Positions 12,585 to 23,518 of a stretch of DNA of 64,000 nt are shown here, in pieces (within the stretch, counting starts at the first letter, position 1; the number at the start of each line of letters is the position of its first letter). Position numbers and translations under genes: made by a program. Source of the DNA: Miscanthus floridulus (Eukaryota > Streptophyta > Magnoliopsida > Poales > Poaceae). The stretch is from the NCBI RefSeq assembly GCF_019320115.1, contig NC_089588.1, positions 112,130,278-112,194,277 on the forward strand. Reading direction: 5' to 3'. The notes below the pieces were generated by a model. The model saw only the letters and a list, made by a program, of their open reading frames with translations. It was not told where the DNA came from and searched no databases.

Positions 12585-12885
12585 ATGGCTCAGGGACTGG
12601 CTGCCTGCTCCGTTGGTCTTTGATTGTTTTTCTATTTTTGACCCTGGCACCATGTGACTGCATCACCTACTGTTAGGCTCGGGGACTAAGTGGGCACACT
12701 TCACCTTGCGGTGAATGTGCTTTGTCTTTTTTTTGGGGCCACGCCCGGGGACTGGCTGCCTGCTCGACTATTTTTTCTACTATTCTTCTAGTTTCTGACT
12801 CTGGCACCACATGACTACATCATCTGCTGTCAGGCTCAGGGACTAAGTGGGCACACTTCACCTCACAGTGAGTGTGCAGAATTTT
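12585..12885 (+). repeat. Two tandem units of about 155 bp
   Basis: The segment GGGACTGGCTGCCTGCTC ... GACTAAGTGGGCACACTTCAC occurs twice (from about 12590 and 12745) with scattered differences. It lies in the untranslated region ahead of the 3' LTR. No gene is seen between 12320 and 13250. Confidence 0.7.
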
Positions 12886-13032
12886 TTCTCGAAGACTACA
12901 AGCCTATAGAAGAAGATTGACTCCTACTGCTTTTTTTGGACTCTAAGTGGGCACACTTGGTCCACTATGAAGAAATTTTCGATTCTAAACTTGAGCTCCT
13001 TACACCCTTATGGCAAGCCATACTTGGGTCAC

Positions 13033-13150
13033 ACTGCTCGGCAATAGGTCATGCTGCTCGGCGGTAGTTCATGCTGCTCGGCGATAGGTCATGCTGCTCG
13101 GTGGCAGTTCATGCTGCTCGGTGATAGGTCACGCTGCTCGGCAATTCATC
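13033..13150 (+). repeat. Minisatellite of about 20 bp, six units
   Basis: Units of the form TCATGCTGCTCGGCGATAGG alternate with a GGCAGT/GGTAGT variant. The array sits about 100 bp upstream of the 3' LTR. Confidence 0.75.
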
Positions 13151-13253
13151 ACGGGGGTTGGACCATGAGTTTGACTGTTCGGCGTTATTCGCACCTGCAC
13201 GGACGAGCTCAAGACGGCGTTGCACAATGGGTACCAGGCGCTCGAGGACTAGC

Positions 13254-13688
13254 TGTGGGGTGTACGACCCCGGATACCCCACGACAGGCCACATGGGCTG
13301 CGCCCCTAGGGGTGGCCCAGCCCACAAGACAAAGCCTTGCGGGACACGACTCTACTCGGCGCCTCCCGCAAAACACCGGAAAGATATCCTAAAGATACTA
13401 CAAGATCTGTTAGGATATGTATGATCCCAAGATTCCTGTAACTAGTTATTATTTTCCAGTTATCTCTCAGATCTAACCAATTTGTAACCCTACCTCTCGG
13501 ACTATATAAGGCGGGCAGGGACCCCCTCCAAAATCACGGCATATCATACGATAGCTAATACAAACCAACAGACCATAGGAGTAGGGTATTACATCATACT
13601 GATGGCCTGAACCTGTCTAACTCATGTGTCTCTATTGCCTTCTTGTTCTTGATCTCACGCTCCTCTGCCAATCAATCTACCTTCGTGG
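13254..13688 (+). repeat. 3' LTR of the Tat element, first part
   Basis: The inferred LTR starts TGTGGGGTGTACGACC and carries a TATA box in GGACTATATAAGGCGGGC at about 13500-13510. It is cut by the CACTA insertion after CTTCGTGG and resumes at 29983 as GATAGCCCTCGG, ending TGTCGACA at 30021. The joined length is about 474 bp with TG...CA ends, a normal size for this lineage. The exact left edge is inferred because the 5' LTR is outside the window. Confidence 0.7.
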
Positions 13689-13960
13689 AACTACGCCAGA
13701 TTTGCTCATCACTGCCGGCCTCATCACTGCCGGATTTATGAGAACCGGCAGTGACGTACTTTCACTGCCGATTATGAGCTTGAAAATGAAAAATGATTGG
13801 GGCTGGGCTAAAACCGGCAGTGAAGGATCACATCATTGCCAGTTTGTGGCTTGAACCGGCAGTGTTTTGGTGGGCACTCATCACTACCGGTTCAAACCAA
13901 GAGCCGACAGTGATTGGGCACTATCACTGTCGGTTCTAGCCAAGAGCCGATGGTGATAAG
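13689..13960. repeat. E1 left inverted end and subterminal repeat array
   Basis: About ten copies of CACTGCCGG-type motifs occur in both orientations, spaced 15-40 bp. Just after the array, CACAAAAAGGCTAC at about 13969-13982 is closely related to TATAAAAGGCTAC at 23644, which follows another E1 array. The TATA box of this end promoter therefore seems to have been lost by two changes. Confidence 0.85.
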
Positions 13961-14596
13961 CCTACAACACAAAAAGGCTACAGCCGTCCTCTTCTTCCTC
14001 CCCTCTTCCACCCCGAGAACAGAGGTGCGCTTTTGGGCCCTTCCCTCCATTGTTGCGGCTGCTCTTCACCATGAAGCTAGTGCTTGGATTTTGAAGAATG
14101 GCTTGATCTTTTTGCTTTAAGGTTAGTAACAAACATCCACTCCTTTGATTTTGTTGCTTAATTAGCTTCGTTTTGATGGCTACATTGCTTGATTCTCATT
14201 CTAGTTCTTTCTCCATTCTAGAGAGCACTTTTCCAATTGGACATTTGTGCAAGGCTCAAATTGTGGTGAATCCATCATCCAAAAGGTTGGTGTCTATGAA
14301 CACATTTAAATTCCTAGCTAATTATTCCATGGTGGTCAAGATCATCATTGTTAGTATGTGATGCTATATTTAGTTCTTAGAAGTAGAGTAGAATAGTTGT
14401 TCTTCAATATTGTGCAATAATTGTTTTTACTACGATTTTCAATTACAGGGCCGGGGCTACCAATTTCAATTTTTCAATAATTAGTGTACAATAATGTTTT
14501 CCAAAAATGGTACTTTCGAGCTACAATTGTTGTTCATGAAGCTCGATTTCTTATTAATTCTTTGTAATTACTGTCTCAGTATTTTTTTGTGTAGAG

Positions 14597-17500
14597 ATGG
14601 ATCGAGAGTGGATGCATCTGTCCCAAATGGACAAGCGGTACATGCATGGCGTCAACCAGTTTATCACCGATGCCAAAGCCCATGCTGGGAATGGGAACCC
14701 TGTCTTCTGCCCATGCAAAGATTGCAAGAATCATAGGAACTTTCATCAAATTGAGTCTATATGATCACACTTGATTACCAGGGGGTTCATGCCAAACTAT
14801 ACGATATGGACTATGCATGGCGAGGTTGGTGTGAATGTTCTGTGGGAAAACGACGATGATGTGGACATGCCTGACGTAGCCATCCACGATGCTGACGAGG
14901 AACCCGGTGTCAACACAGAACCTATGGCCACAGTTAATAATGTGTTTAGGAACATGCTAGCTGACGACACCGAGGATAACGATGGCATTTCTCAGCTGCT
15001 ACGTAATGTAGAGACCGGATGTCTTAGTGAAAGACAGCTGAGAAAGCTAGAGAAAATGAGACAAGATGGCAAAACACCATTGTATAGGAATTGTCCAATG
15101 AGCAAACTAGAAGCCGACATCATGTTGTTAGAGTTCAAATCGACAAATGGATTGAGCGATAAAGGCTTCGATTAGTTGTTAGCTATAATAAGGAAAATGC
15201 TCCCAGAAAAAAACGAGTTGCCAGAAAAGACATACTTGGCCAAGCAAATGATCTGCCCCATCAGCCTTGAGGTTAAAAAAATCCACGCGTGTTCCAATGA
15301 TTGCATATTGTACCATGGAGAAAAATACAAATACTTGGACAAGTGCCCCAAGTGTGAAACTCCATGGTATAAGGAAGGGCCGTTAGATGAGGGTACCAAG
15401 ACCAGAGGAGGTCCCGTAAAGGTCGTTTGGTATTTCCCTATAGCTCCCCGGGTGCATAGGTTGTTTGCATGTGCAAAGTCAGCCAAGCTGTTGCGCTGGC
15501 ATGGCGAAGAGCGTAAGAAAGATACAATGATGAGGCACCTCGCCGATGGGCATGACTGTAGGACTATCAATACTATGTTCTATAAGGACATCGGTGGAGA
15601 GGTAAGGCACCTTTGGTTTGCTTTGAGCATAGATGGGATGAATCCTTTTGACCAGGTTAGAAGCAATCATAGCGCTTGGCTAGTGATGCTCTGTATATAC
15701 AACCTTCCACCTTGGGTCTGTATGAAGCGGTCGTACATCCAGAGGCCACTACTAATCCAAGGGCCAAGACAGCCTAGGAATGACATCGATGTGTTTCTAG
15801 AACCAGTGATCGATGAACTAGTGGAGATGTTTGAAAAGGGTGTGCCGGATGTTTGGGACGAGTACAAAAAGGAACATGTCACGATCAAGGGAGTACTTAT
15901 CGCTACAATCACCGACCTACCAGGTCGAGGTTCATTGTCCGAAGAGAAGGCAAAAGGCTATACTGGATGTGTCGAGTGCTTGGACGACACCGATGCGGAA
16001 AATCTGCCAAATAACTCAAAGATAGTTTATATGGGACACCGTAGGTTCCTACCTAAGGATCACCCTTACCACAGGAACAGAAAAGATTTCTATGGTACTA
16101 TTGAGAAACGCTTAGCTCCAAAATATTGAGACAGGCCTATGATACTTTGAGAACTCAACAAACTGGAGGTTGTCCTTGGGAAGGGGGACAATGCAGTAGC
16201 AGCGCCTGATGGGAGCGTTTGGAAGAAAAAATCAGTTTTCTGGAAACTACCTTACTGGCCATTTTTGAGTGTACGCCACTGTCTTGATCCCATGCACATC
16301 ACTAAAAACGTGTGCGCTAACACTCTTAACACCTTGATGGACACTGGGGGGACATTGAGGGATTCACTAGACACACGTCTGCACATGCAACACTTGGGAA
16401 TTAGGAAGGAGCTGCATCCTGTGGAGCTAGAGAATGGCCAGTTTGAACTTCCGATTGCATCATGGACATTGAAGAAGGAAGAAAAGCGTGCGCTTATTTC
16501 TTTCTTCAATGAACTCAAAGTCCCGACGGGCTACTGTGCGAACCCGAAGAGGCTAGTGAACATGAGAGAACTCAAGTTCAACTATGGCCCTATGAAGGCC
16601 CATGACTGTCATGTCATTATGACTCAGCTGCTCCCTGTTGCCCTGCGTGGTATCCTCCGCCCAAAGGTCTGCGCCCTAATCATAAAGCTTTGCTTGTTCT
16701 TCAACGTGATCTCAAAAAAGGTCATTGATGTGTCCACGCTAGAGCAGCTGCAGCGGGACATAGCCGAAACTCTCATTAGGCTTGAGATGTATTTCCCACC
16801 GACTTACTTTGATATCTCATTGCATCTGCTCATTCATCTTGTTGACCAAATTAGAGCCCTTGGCCCAATGTACCTGCATCAGATGTTCCCTTTAGAAAGA
16901 CTGATGAAAGTTTTCAGGAGGTATGTTAGGAACAGATTCAGGCTAGAAGGGGGCATGGTTGAAGGATGGTCAACGGAGGAGGCCATTGAGTTCTGCACAT
17001 ATTATCTAGACATCAAAAGGGTCGGAGTTCTAGAATCTCGTCACGAGGGAAGACTACGTGGCAAAGGAACGGTCGGGGAGAAATCTGTTATAGTAGACAA
17101 CTTTGTTTCTTTCAGACAGGCATAGTTCGCTGTTCTCCAGCAAGCTGAGGGTGTGATGCCATACATTGATGAGCACAGGCAATCGCTGCAAACTCTGTAT
17201 CCGAGCAAGTCACAGGCTTGGCTGGATAAAAAACATAATGAGGAATTTGTCGCCTGGTTGCGACGTCGCTTGCTTGGAATAAAGTTGGGTAATCAACTGG
17301 ATACCTTAGCCAAGGGACCTTCGAGTACATATCTTAAGTACCAAGGGTATGAGATCAATGGATTCATATTTTACACAAAAAACAAGATGGAAAGAGCACA
17401 TACCAAAATTGTGGTGTTCGTTTTTGATGCTTACGACAAAAATGGCAATGTGCAGGCGACATACTATGGTTTCATAGAGGAGATATGGGAGATAGCCTAT

Positions 17501-17881
17501 GGTCCATTGAAGGCAGCTCTTTTTCGCTGCCAGTGGGTCCGACTCGAGGAAATCAACACTGACAGCGAAGGGTTTACTACCGTTGATCTCACTAAGACCG
17601 CATACAGAGACGACCCGTTTGTCCTTGCAAGAGATGTTATGCAAGTCTTCTATGCAAGGGACAACAAGACAAAAGGAAGGCTAAAAGTAGTCCTAGAAGG
17701 GAAAATAAAGATTGTCGGTGTCGATGGAGTGACAGACGAAGAAGACTACAGGGGCTATCAGGAAATGCCTGCATTCGGGGTGAACGTACCCCTACCTATC
17801 CTTCAAGAGGGTGATGAACCTGCTTACGTACGAATTGATCACAATAAGGCCCTCATTGTTGATGCACCTAAAGATAGTTAG
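14597..17881 (+). pseudogene. TNP2-type CACTA transposase of E1, nonsense-broken
   Basis: The start ATG (14597) follows a 3' splice acceptor (TTTTTGTGTAG). One frame runs 3,285 bp without frameshift. It opens with a transposase-associated domain (MDREWMHLSQMDKRY ... CPCKDCKNH), continues with the Transposase_21/TNP2 core (KIHACSNDCILYHGEKY; MVLCIYNLPPW-type region; YKGYTGC-type zinc region GYTGCVECLDD; MGHRRFLP), then DUF4218 (HDCHVIMTQLLPVALRG; GPMYLHQMFPLERLMK; ESRHEGRL) and DUF4216 (YYGFIEEIWEIAY; FRCQWV; DDPFVLARDV). Five in-frame stops interrupt it: TGA 14762, TAG 15173, TGA 16127, TGA near 16148 and TAG 17123. TNP2 would cut the element at its ends. About 290 bp of AT-rich sequence without a gene follows. 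Confidence 0.88.
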
Positions 17882-18169
17882 ATTATTGTTAACTATGTAA
17901 TCATTATGCAGACGTTGTATCAGTAATTCGCACTGAATCTTTAATTTATATTTTGTGCGCATCCCTACAATTTAATTATTGACTATGTAATCAAATATTA
18001 AGATGATGTTCACAAACACTATTATTTGATAATTATAGACCATTAGTTCATTATCATAGAATTGAATAATCAAGACACAAATTTTTGTGTTATTTTAGAA
18101 TATAAACTAACTGCATTATTTCTATTAATAAATAAATAAATAAAAGTAAACTAAGTGAACTCCCTATTC

Positions 18170-18243
18170 TAGCTTAGTGGTTAAGGCCACGCACTCTGTA
18201 CTCTGAGACCCGCGCTCGAATCCCAGATGAGCCAAACTTTTTT
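18170..18243 (+). ncRNA. tRNA-like Pol III unit 1 in E1
   Basis: TAGCTTAGTGG at 18170-18180 fits the Pol III A box and GCTCGAATCCC at 18214 fits the B box. A run of six T at 18238-18243 could terminate transcription. It lies about 90 bp before an internal repeat array. A full cloverleaf is not obvious, so it may be a tRNA relic or SINE head. Confidence 0.5.
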
Positions 18244-18324
18244 ATATTTTTTACAAAAGGCTGCGATGGTAGGCTCCAAACCGACACTGTTTTTTTTATA
18301 TTTTTTTACCTAAAGTTGGCCGCA

Positions 18325-18450
18325 GGGCCCTTCACTACCAGTTTTTGGTTCAAAACCGGTAGTGATATCTTCTATCACAGTCGGTTGCTCAAACCGACAT
18401 AGAAGGCCCAATTCACTGTCGGCTTTTAAACTAAAACCGACAGTGATGTG
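18325..18450. repeat. Internal subterminal-type repeat block of E1 (block 2)
   Basis: Several CACTGTCGG/ACCGGTAGTG motifs occur in both orientations, such as TTCACTACCAGTTTTTGGTT and AAAACCGACAGTGATG. From 18450 to 19280 I see no gene, only mixed sequence with a short GC-richer stretch around 18700-18970. Confidence 0.75.
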
Positions 18451-19282
18451 TAGATGCTCCTCACATGCCAACAGTGCTCCCATGACCACAACCATTGGAA
18501 CACTGCTCCCACCTACCCTGACAACTTTAGTTCAAAAATAAAAATGTACCATGACTGCTAGCCCCTATAAAATGGCCCTCGGCTAGGAGCTAGCCTCTCC
18601 ATGCATGTTGGTTTTAGCCAGGCCTTATCAGCCATGATACAATGTTTTCCTCTCACAACAAACCACAAATATCATTATGCATCGTAGTCCACCAAAATGG
18701 TGCACACATGAGGTACTAGAAGAATGCTACTGAAGATAGAGCAACACCAAGATTGGAATGCCACAGGTTCACAGAGCCATCCGCTGTGGTGCGCTCTGGA
18801 CTGTATGTCCAAGAGACCTGGTGTGCTCTGGGCAATTTCCCGTCCCGGAGCGGCATTGGTTCATCGGTGCGGTGCCGAGCTGAATTCGATGTGCTCTGGA
18901 CTGGACTGTACCGAGAAAAAGGCCATGTACACAGAGGCATGGATTCATCGATGCCACCTTGTCATCTCCAACCGGTATAGCTCGTAGACCACCTCGGTGC
19001 TGTTGTTTGACCCTAGTTGGTGCTAGAAGAATGCTACTGAGTGGTTTAAATTATAATGTGTTGATACACATTATGGTAACATTGACCTGTATGCAAATAG
19101 GTCTTTGTGTACCGTATATGGAGTTTTGAGTCGTAAGGTCTTTATTATCGTATATGTAACTTATTTCTAATTTTTTTGTAAATTTTTATGTATTTCATTA
19201 CTATCTAAATAAATATATCGATTGTTGTTAAAACTTTCCCCTTGTAGTATCTAAAAAATATAGCCTTTACTTATATGCACAT

Positions 19283-19424
19283 TCACTGTCGGTTCTATTT
19301 AGAAACCGGCAGTGCTAGTCACCTTCACTGTTGGTTCTATTTAAAAACCGGTAGTGATATACAAACCTTCACTGTCGGTTCTATTTAAAAAACCGGCAGT
19401 GATGTCCATGCCCACTATATAAAA
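19283..19424 (+). promoter_or_regulatory. Repeat block 3 with adjacent TATA box, promoter of the unknown E1 gene
   Basis: Three pairs of TCACTGTCGGTTCTATTT and AAACCGGCAGTG motifs end at 19404. Eleven bases later comes TATATAAAA (19416-19424), then a CT-rich leader and the ATG at 19543. The arrangement, repeats tightly followed by a TATA box, recurs in front of other genes here. Confidence 0.65.
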
Positions 19425-19542
19425 CACTGCCGGCCACATACATCGATCCCACCCACCCACGAACTCTCTCAGTCTCATTTCTCACTTTCCACGTTCACTC
19501 TCACTTCTCAAGACATCCACTCTCTCTCTACGTGATTTGGTC

Positions 19543-20767
19543 ATGGCTCCTGCATTTTTCAATGGTATTGATATGTTGTCTTCTCCAATATTCTATCTAT
19601 ATTCATTTGATCTATATTTATATTCATGTTTCTTTGCATTCTATATTTATATATATTCTTAATCCTTGCATTCGACCTATATTTAATTATGTTGCCACAT
19701 TTTACTTGGAAGAATTTTTTGTGCATATATTTTAAGTTCATATTTTTTTTGCATTTTATCGATCAGGTGGTATGAACAACGGACCTCCCCCACCACAAGA
19801 ACCAGGTTTCCACCCTGGCGATGAGCCATTCGCTCCTAACGTGGCCATTCCACGGTTCCCTGTTCTAGCTATTGTATGAAATATTTTCCAACATCTTTTG
19901 TTTTTTGATGCTAACAAATAACTGTAATTAGTTTAATATCATTGTTGCATGCATATATATGTCGCAGACTATATCCCCAATAGATTGGCTGTGAACAGCA
20001 CTTAGCTGGTTCTTTATCTCGGACATCATCGAGAACACAACATCTAATGCAAGTGGTCGGCTATAGACGTGTGAACTCAGTTTTTTCATCCCTGTGAGGG
20101 GTTCAAATCATCAAAACCATATCCACGGGACCGGAATACCAAGCTCGGACATGATAAGCGCCCAATTAACTGCCGTGCGCATTTGTTTAGAGGCACTTCG
20201 ATGTATTTGCTATGATGTGCCTGATTTCTCGCACTTCAAGGCACTTGCTTTGAATGCTAGTGATATCCCCATCCCACAAGTAAGCGAATGGTTTGCGAGC
20301 TACAACCATGCGGATGTGGTAAAATGGTCACTTATACCTGAGTCGTGGTTATTTGTTGTTTAATATTGTAATAACATTCTCTAATTTTTTTTTTTCTCCA
20401 TATGCAGATTGCGCTATAGGACCTTACCTATGCTGCATGTGGCTTGTGGGCCGTTCTAGACCAAGCTACGGAGCAACTCGGGTATGATTGGGAGTTCTGC
20501 AATGGAAACCTCGGCCAGCTCACTACAGAAGGACGCCAGTACTGCATAAGGATTCCTAATAGGGGCAGTGGTCATTCAGTAGGTTACATCTATGGCCGAC
20601 CATTCTTTCGATATTGTGAGGCACGAGAGAGTGCACTCATACGGGCATTGGACTTCATCGATACAAGCGGATACATAATCCGTGACATCAATTACCATAT
20701 ATGGCTACAGAGGCATGTTAGTGTGCGTGGCCCGATCGATCCCGACAGTGATTCTGATGGTAATTAA
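19543..20767 (+). pseudogene. Unknown multi-exon accessory gene of E1
   Basis: Exon 1 encodes MAPAFFNG and ends at GGTATTGATATG. Exon 2 follows ATCGATCAG near 19767 (GGMNNGPPPPQEPGFHPGDE). Exon 3 follows GTCGCAG near 19967 and contains ICLEALRCICYDVPDFSHF. Exon 4 follows ATATGCAG near 20408 and ends with an acidic tail PIDPDSDSDGN and a stop at 20765. Several stops lie inside exon 3 (TGA 'WL*TAL', TAG, a possible TGA region) and one early in exon 4 (TAG), mostly where Gln or Trp is plausible. I recognise no domain. A proline-rich N terminus, a compact middle and an acidic C terminus would suit a regulatory protein, but that is inference. Confidence 0.55.
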
Positions 20768-20889
20768 TGTTTATTTAGTAGGTTTTCAAGGTCGTAGTTT
20801 AATTGGATTCTAATTTTAATATGTACGGCTTTTTGTGTTTAATTATTGTCATACATGTAATTCGTGTAACATTTGTTGGGCAACTAGAA

Positions 20890-21815
20890 ATATACATTCC
20901 GGTGTCGTATTTGTCTCAAAATTTTTCTCAGGCTTGCACGTGCCACGTGTGAAGTAAACACCAAGTTTAGGATTTTCCGGAGATGGTTTGCTTCTTTCTA
21001 AGGTTTAATTGAATTTTCGCGCGACGAGACCGTTTAATTATAGGTTGAACTGAGTCTACCCACGAAAAGATCCGAAATGGTGCCAAACTTTTACACAGTC
21101 TCTAATGTGCCCTAGGGATAAGAATTTTATGGGGGTGGATGAAAAAATCTATTGGGTCCAAGATGAAATTCACCCTCTTTTGTCTCATTGGGCACAGAGA
21201 AAAATATAATAAATAAAAAAATGATCAGAAAAACCTAAGATCCTGTATGGGGTCTTAATTTGGGTGTACAAGCTTGCCAAAAAAAATTTCAAGCCATTTC
21301 GACATAGGCGGTGTATATATGCTTCACGGAGGTACATGTGCCCTTTCATTGAACCATGACTATACACATAGGTTATCAAGGTTTGTGTGGTTCATATGCA
21401 TTTTGGTGTCTTATTGGTCTCAAACTTTTTCTCAGGCTTGCACATGCCACGTGTGAAGGAAACACCAAGTTTTGGATTTTCCAGAGATGGTTTGCTACTT
21501 TATGAGGTTTAATTCAATTTCCACGCGACGAGACCGTTTAATTATAGGTTGAACTGAGTCTACTAACGAAAAGATCCGAAATGGTGCCAAACTTTTACAC
21601 AGGCTCTAATGTTCCCTAGGGATAAGAATTTTGTGGGGGTGGATGAAAAAAATCTATTGGGTCCAAGATGAAATTCACCCTCTTTTATCTCATTGGACAC
21701 AGAGAAAAATATAATAAATAAAAAATGATCATAAAAACCTAAGATCCTCTGTGGGGTCTTAATTTGGGTGTACAAGCTTGCCAAAAAAATTTCAAGCCAT
21801 TTCGACATAGGAATA
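20890..21815 (+). repeat. Tandem duplication of about 500 bp inside E1
   Basis: The stretch from TCTCAGGCTTGCACGTGCC to GCCATTTCGACATAGG occurs at about 20925-21310 and again at about 21430-21812, more than 90% alike by eye and separated by a short spacer. No coding region is convincing in it. Confidence 0.8.
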
Positions 21816-21864
21816 CATATGCTTCTATTTATTCAGTATGTAAAATAATTTTTTAACATATATA

Positions 21865-21962
21865 AACATCACTGTCGGTTTCAATAAACTGGCAGTGATG
21901 AGAAAAATCCGACAGTGATGCTTGTTATCACTGTCGGTTGATTTTGAAAACCGGCAATGATA
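21865..21962. repeat. Internal repeat block 4 of E1
   Basis: ATCACTGTCGGTTTC, CCGACAGTGATG, TATCACTGTCGGTTG and ACCGGCAATGATA alternate in both orientations. tRNA-like unit 2 follows about 30 bp later on the minus strand. Confidence 0.75.
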
Positions 21963-21965
21963 TAT

Positions 21966-22050
21966 AAAAAATTAAAAATAATTGTGCCTAGCCCTCGGGT
22001 TTGAGCTCGGGTCTCGGACTACAGAGTTCAGACACTTAACCACTGCGATA
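21966..22050 (-). ncRNA. tRNA-like Pol III unit 2 in E1
   Basis: On the minus strand TATCGCAGTGG (22040-22050) resembles an A box and GAGCTCAAACCC (21997-22008) a weak B box. T-runs follow at 21966-21979. Its middle (ACTCTGTAGTCCGAGACCCG) is clearly related to that of unit 1. Confidence 0.45.
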
Positions 22051-22126
22051 GTATAGGATGTGTGTCTGGTTTATTTATTTTGTCTTTTTGACCTTTACAC
22101 CGCTTAATAAATAATAAAATTATACC

Positions 22127-22206
22127 AAAAAAATTGGAGTGCCTAGGATTCGAACACGGGTATCGGGGGCTAAGTTGCGGGGTCTTAACCGTTGTGCCAG
22201 TAGGAG
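22127..22206 (-). ncRNA. tRNA-like Pol III unit 3 in E1
   Basis: On the minus strand TGGCACAACGG (22189-22199) is a near-perfect A box and GTTCGAATCC (22147-22156) a perfect B-box core. Seven T follow (22127-22133 as read on minus). Repeat block 5 begins 55 bp away. Confidence 0.5.
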
Positions 22207-22258
22207 GTATTCGAAAGGAGATGAAAAGATAATTTACTTATGTTGTAACCGCTACACT

Positions 22259-22315
22259 GAAATCACTGCCGGTTTAAAGAATGGCCCGGCAGTGATGTAC
22301 CCCCATCACTGCCAG
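22259..22315. repeat. Internal repeat block 5 of E1
   Basis: AATCACTGCCGGTTTAAAG, GGCCCGGCAGTGATG and ATCACTGCCAG are packed in 57 bp. The same string, TTTAAAGAATGGCCCGGCAG, recurs in block 6 at about 23530, so the two blocks are copies of one another. Confidence 0.8.
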
Positions 22316-22434
22316 AACACAGACATGCTGCAACATGGTATTTCTCAGCACCAAGGTGAAGATGATCAAATAAAGGATTCGACGACACGGTTTTTTGAGC
22401 ACCAGTAAATTATTACATTGTCCTAAGACATAGA

Positions 22435-22892
22435 TTAATCACTAGTGCTACTAATTATTGCCGGTGCTGCCTGCGTCGTCGTCCCCTGCTGCCGGTGCTC
22501 CTCTTCGCACTTCTTTCGCTCAGCCCTGCGCTGGCGTCATTCCGCATCCATCGTGAGACGCAGCTCGGTCTCCTGCTCCTGGTGGTGGCGGCGCTCCTCC
22601 TCGTCGCGACGGCGCTCCTCCTCCTTGGAGATCTCGACGATGCGCTTCAGGATACAGTCGTCGGTCTCCTTCTGTGTGATGGCGTGGAGGTGCTGGTCCT
22701 CCTCCTCCTTCCGAGCCGTCTCCAACGAGTTGAAGACGACCTCCTCTACTAGAAGAGGTTCCGGTTCCTCCTCCGATGTGGTCTCACAGTCCGGATCATC
22801 CTCGAGGTTTGCCTCGAGGTCCGATTCAGACGACGGCATCGGTGGAGGCGTCGGGGGGGTGACGTGAGGACGATGGGTTCAGAATCGCCCAT
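22435..22892 (-). pseudogene. Antisense acidic/charged coiled-coil gene of E1
   Basis: The minus-strand ATG at 22892 starts MGDSEPIVLTSPP. A missing C in a run of seven C near 22855 shifts the frame to MPSSESDLEANLEDDPDCET. The rest is Glu-rich (TTSEEEPEPLLVEEVV) and then strongly charged helix (RRRDEEERRHHQEQETELRL ... RRAERKKCEEEHRQQ), ending at TAA 22435. A TGA at about 22537 sits where CGA (Arg) fits. Length would be about 150 residues. Function is unknown; the Glu/Arg-rich heptads suggest an oligomerising coiled coil. It runs against the other E1 genes. Confidence 0.6.
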
Positions 22893-23032
22893 GTTGTCTT
22901 CAAGTGGCGAGGCATTGTGGCGACGGGTGGTCGTCGAGTGCTGGAGCGAGGTGTGTGCGTGGGAAGGGTGTGCTTTGCTTTCTTGACACGCGGTGGTGCA
23001 ATGGCGGCCGACTGTGTGCATGGTGGCCTGGC

Positions 23033-23039
23033 TTATATA
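23033..23039 (-). promoter_or_regulatory. TATA box of the antisense charged-coil gene
   Basis: TATATAA on the minus strand (context CACCTATATAAGCCAGG) lies 141 bp upstream of the ATG at 22892 and is followed by a GC-rich leader. Confidence 0.5.
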
Positions 23040-23415
23040 GGTGTGTCTGTGGGTGGAACTGATCATGGTGCAATAACTCCCACCCCTCGGAAGACGGAGC
23101 GCAGCTGTGTTGGGAACGCCATTGAACCGCCATTGCGCATGCGTTGGGAAGATGGAGCGCGCGCGCCTGTGTTTGGGAACCGGCGCGAGCAGCGTGGCCG
23201 GGGAGTAAACGCGGTGTCTCTTCGTGGGGAACTGAAGGGCTGCGACTAGTCCAAGGACGGTGTCTCTTCGTGGGGACTCCTCGGTAAACAGCGGCTGTTC
23301 AATCTTCATGGGAACCACACGACCAGCGTGGCCGGGGAGTTGAAGGGCCTACGCGCAAAGCAGGGACAAATAACCACTCAAAGGAATAAATTCCTTCAAA
23401 CTCTCCGAAATCAGG

Positions 23416-23492
23416 TAATAGCTCAATGGTTTGTCCGCTGCTCTAGAACTTGTAGGCTTCGGTTCGAATCAGGGATGCAACACATTTTTTTT
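23416..23492 (+). ncRNA. tRNA-like Pol III unit 4 in E1
   Basis: TAGCTCAATGG (23419-23429) matches the A box and GGTTCGAATCA (23461-23471) the B box, 32 bp apart. Eight T follow at 23485-23492. Block 6 starts 27 bp later. Confidence 0.55.
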
Positions 23493-23518
23493 GCATTTTC
23501 TTCCAATTTATATTCCTG

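Noticed and set aside
13051..13424. Two overlapping plus-strand frames before and within the 3' LTR
   Set aside because: They translate the 20-bp minisatellite and LTR sequence; not genes.
18724..18987. Overlapping small frames on both strands
   Set aside because: No splice or promoter context, no domain and similar length on opposite strands; chance frames.
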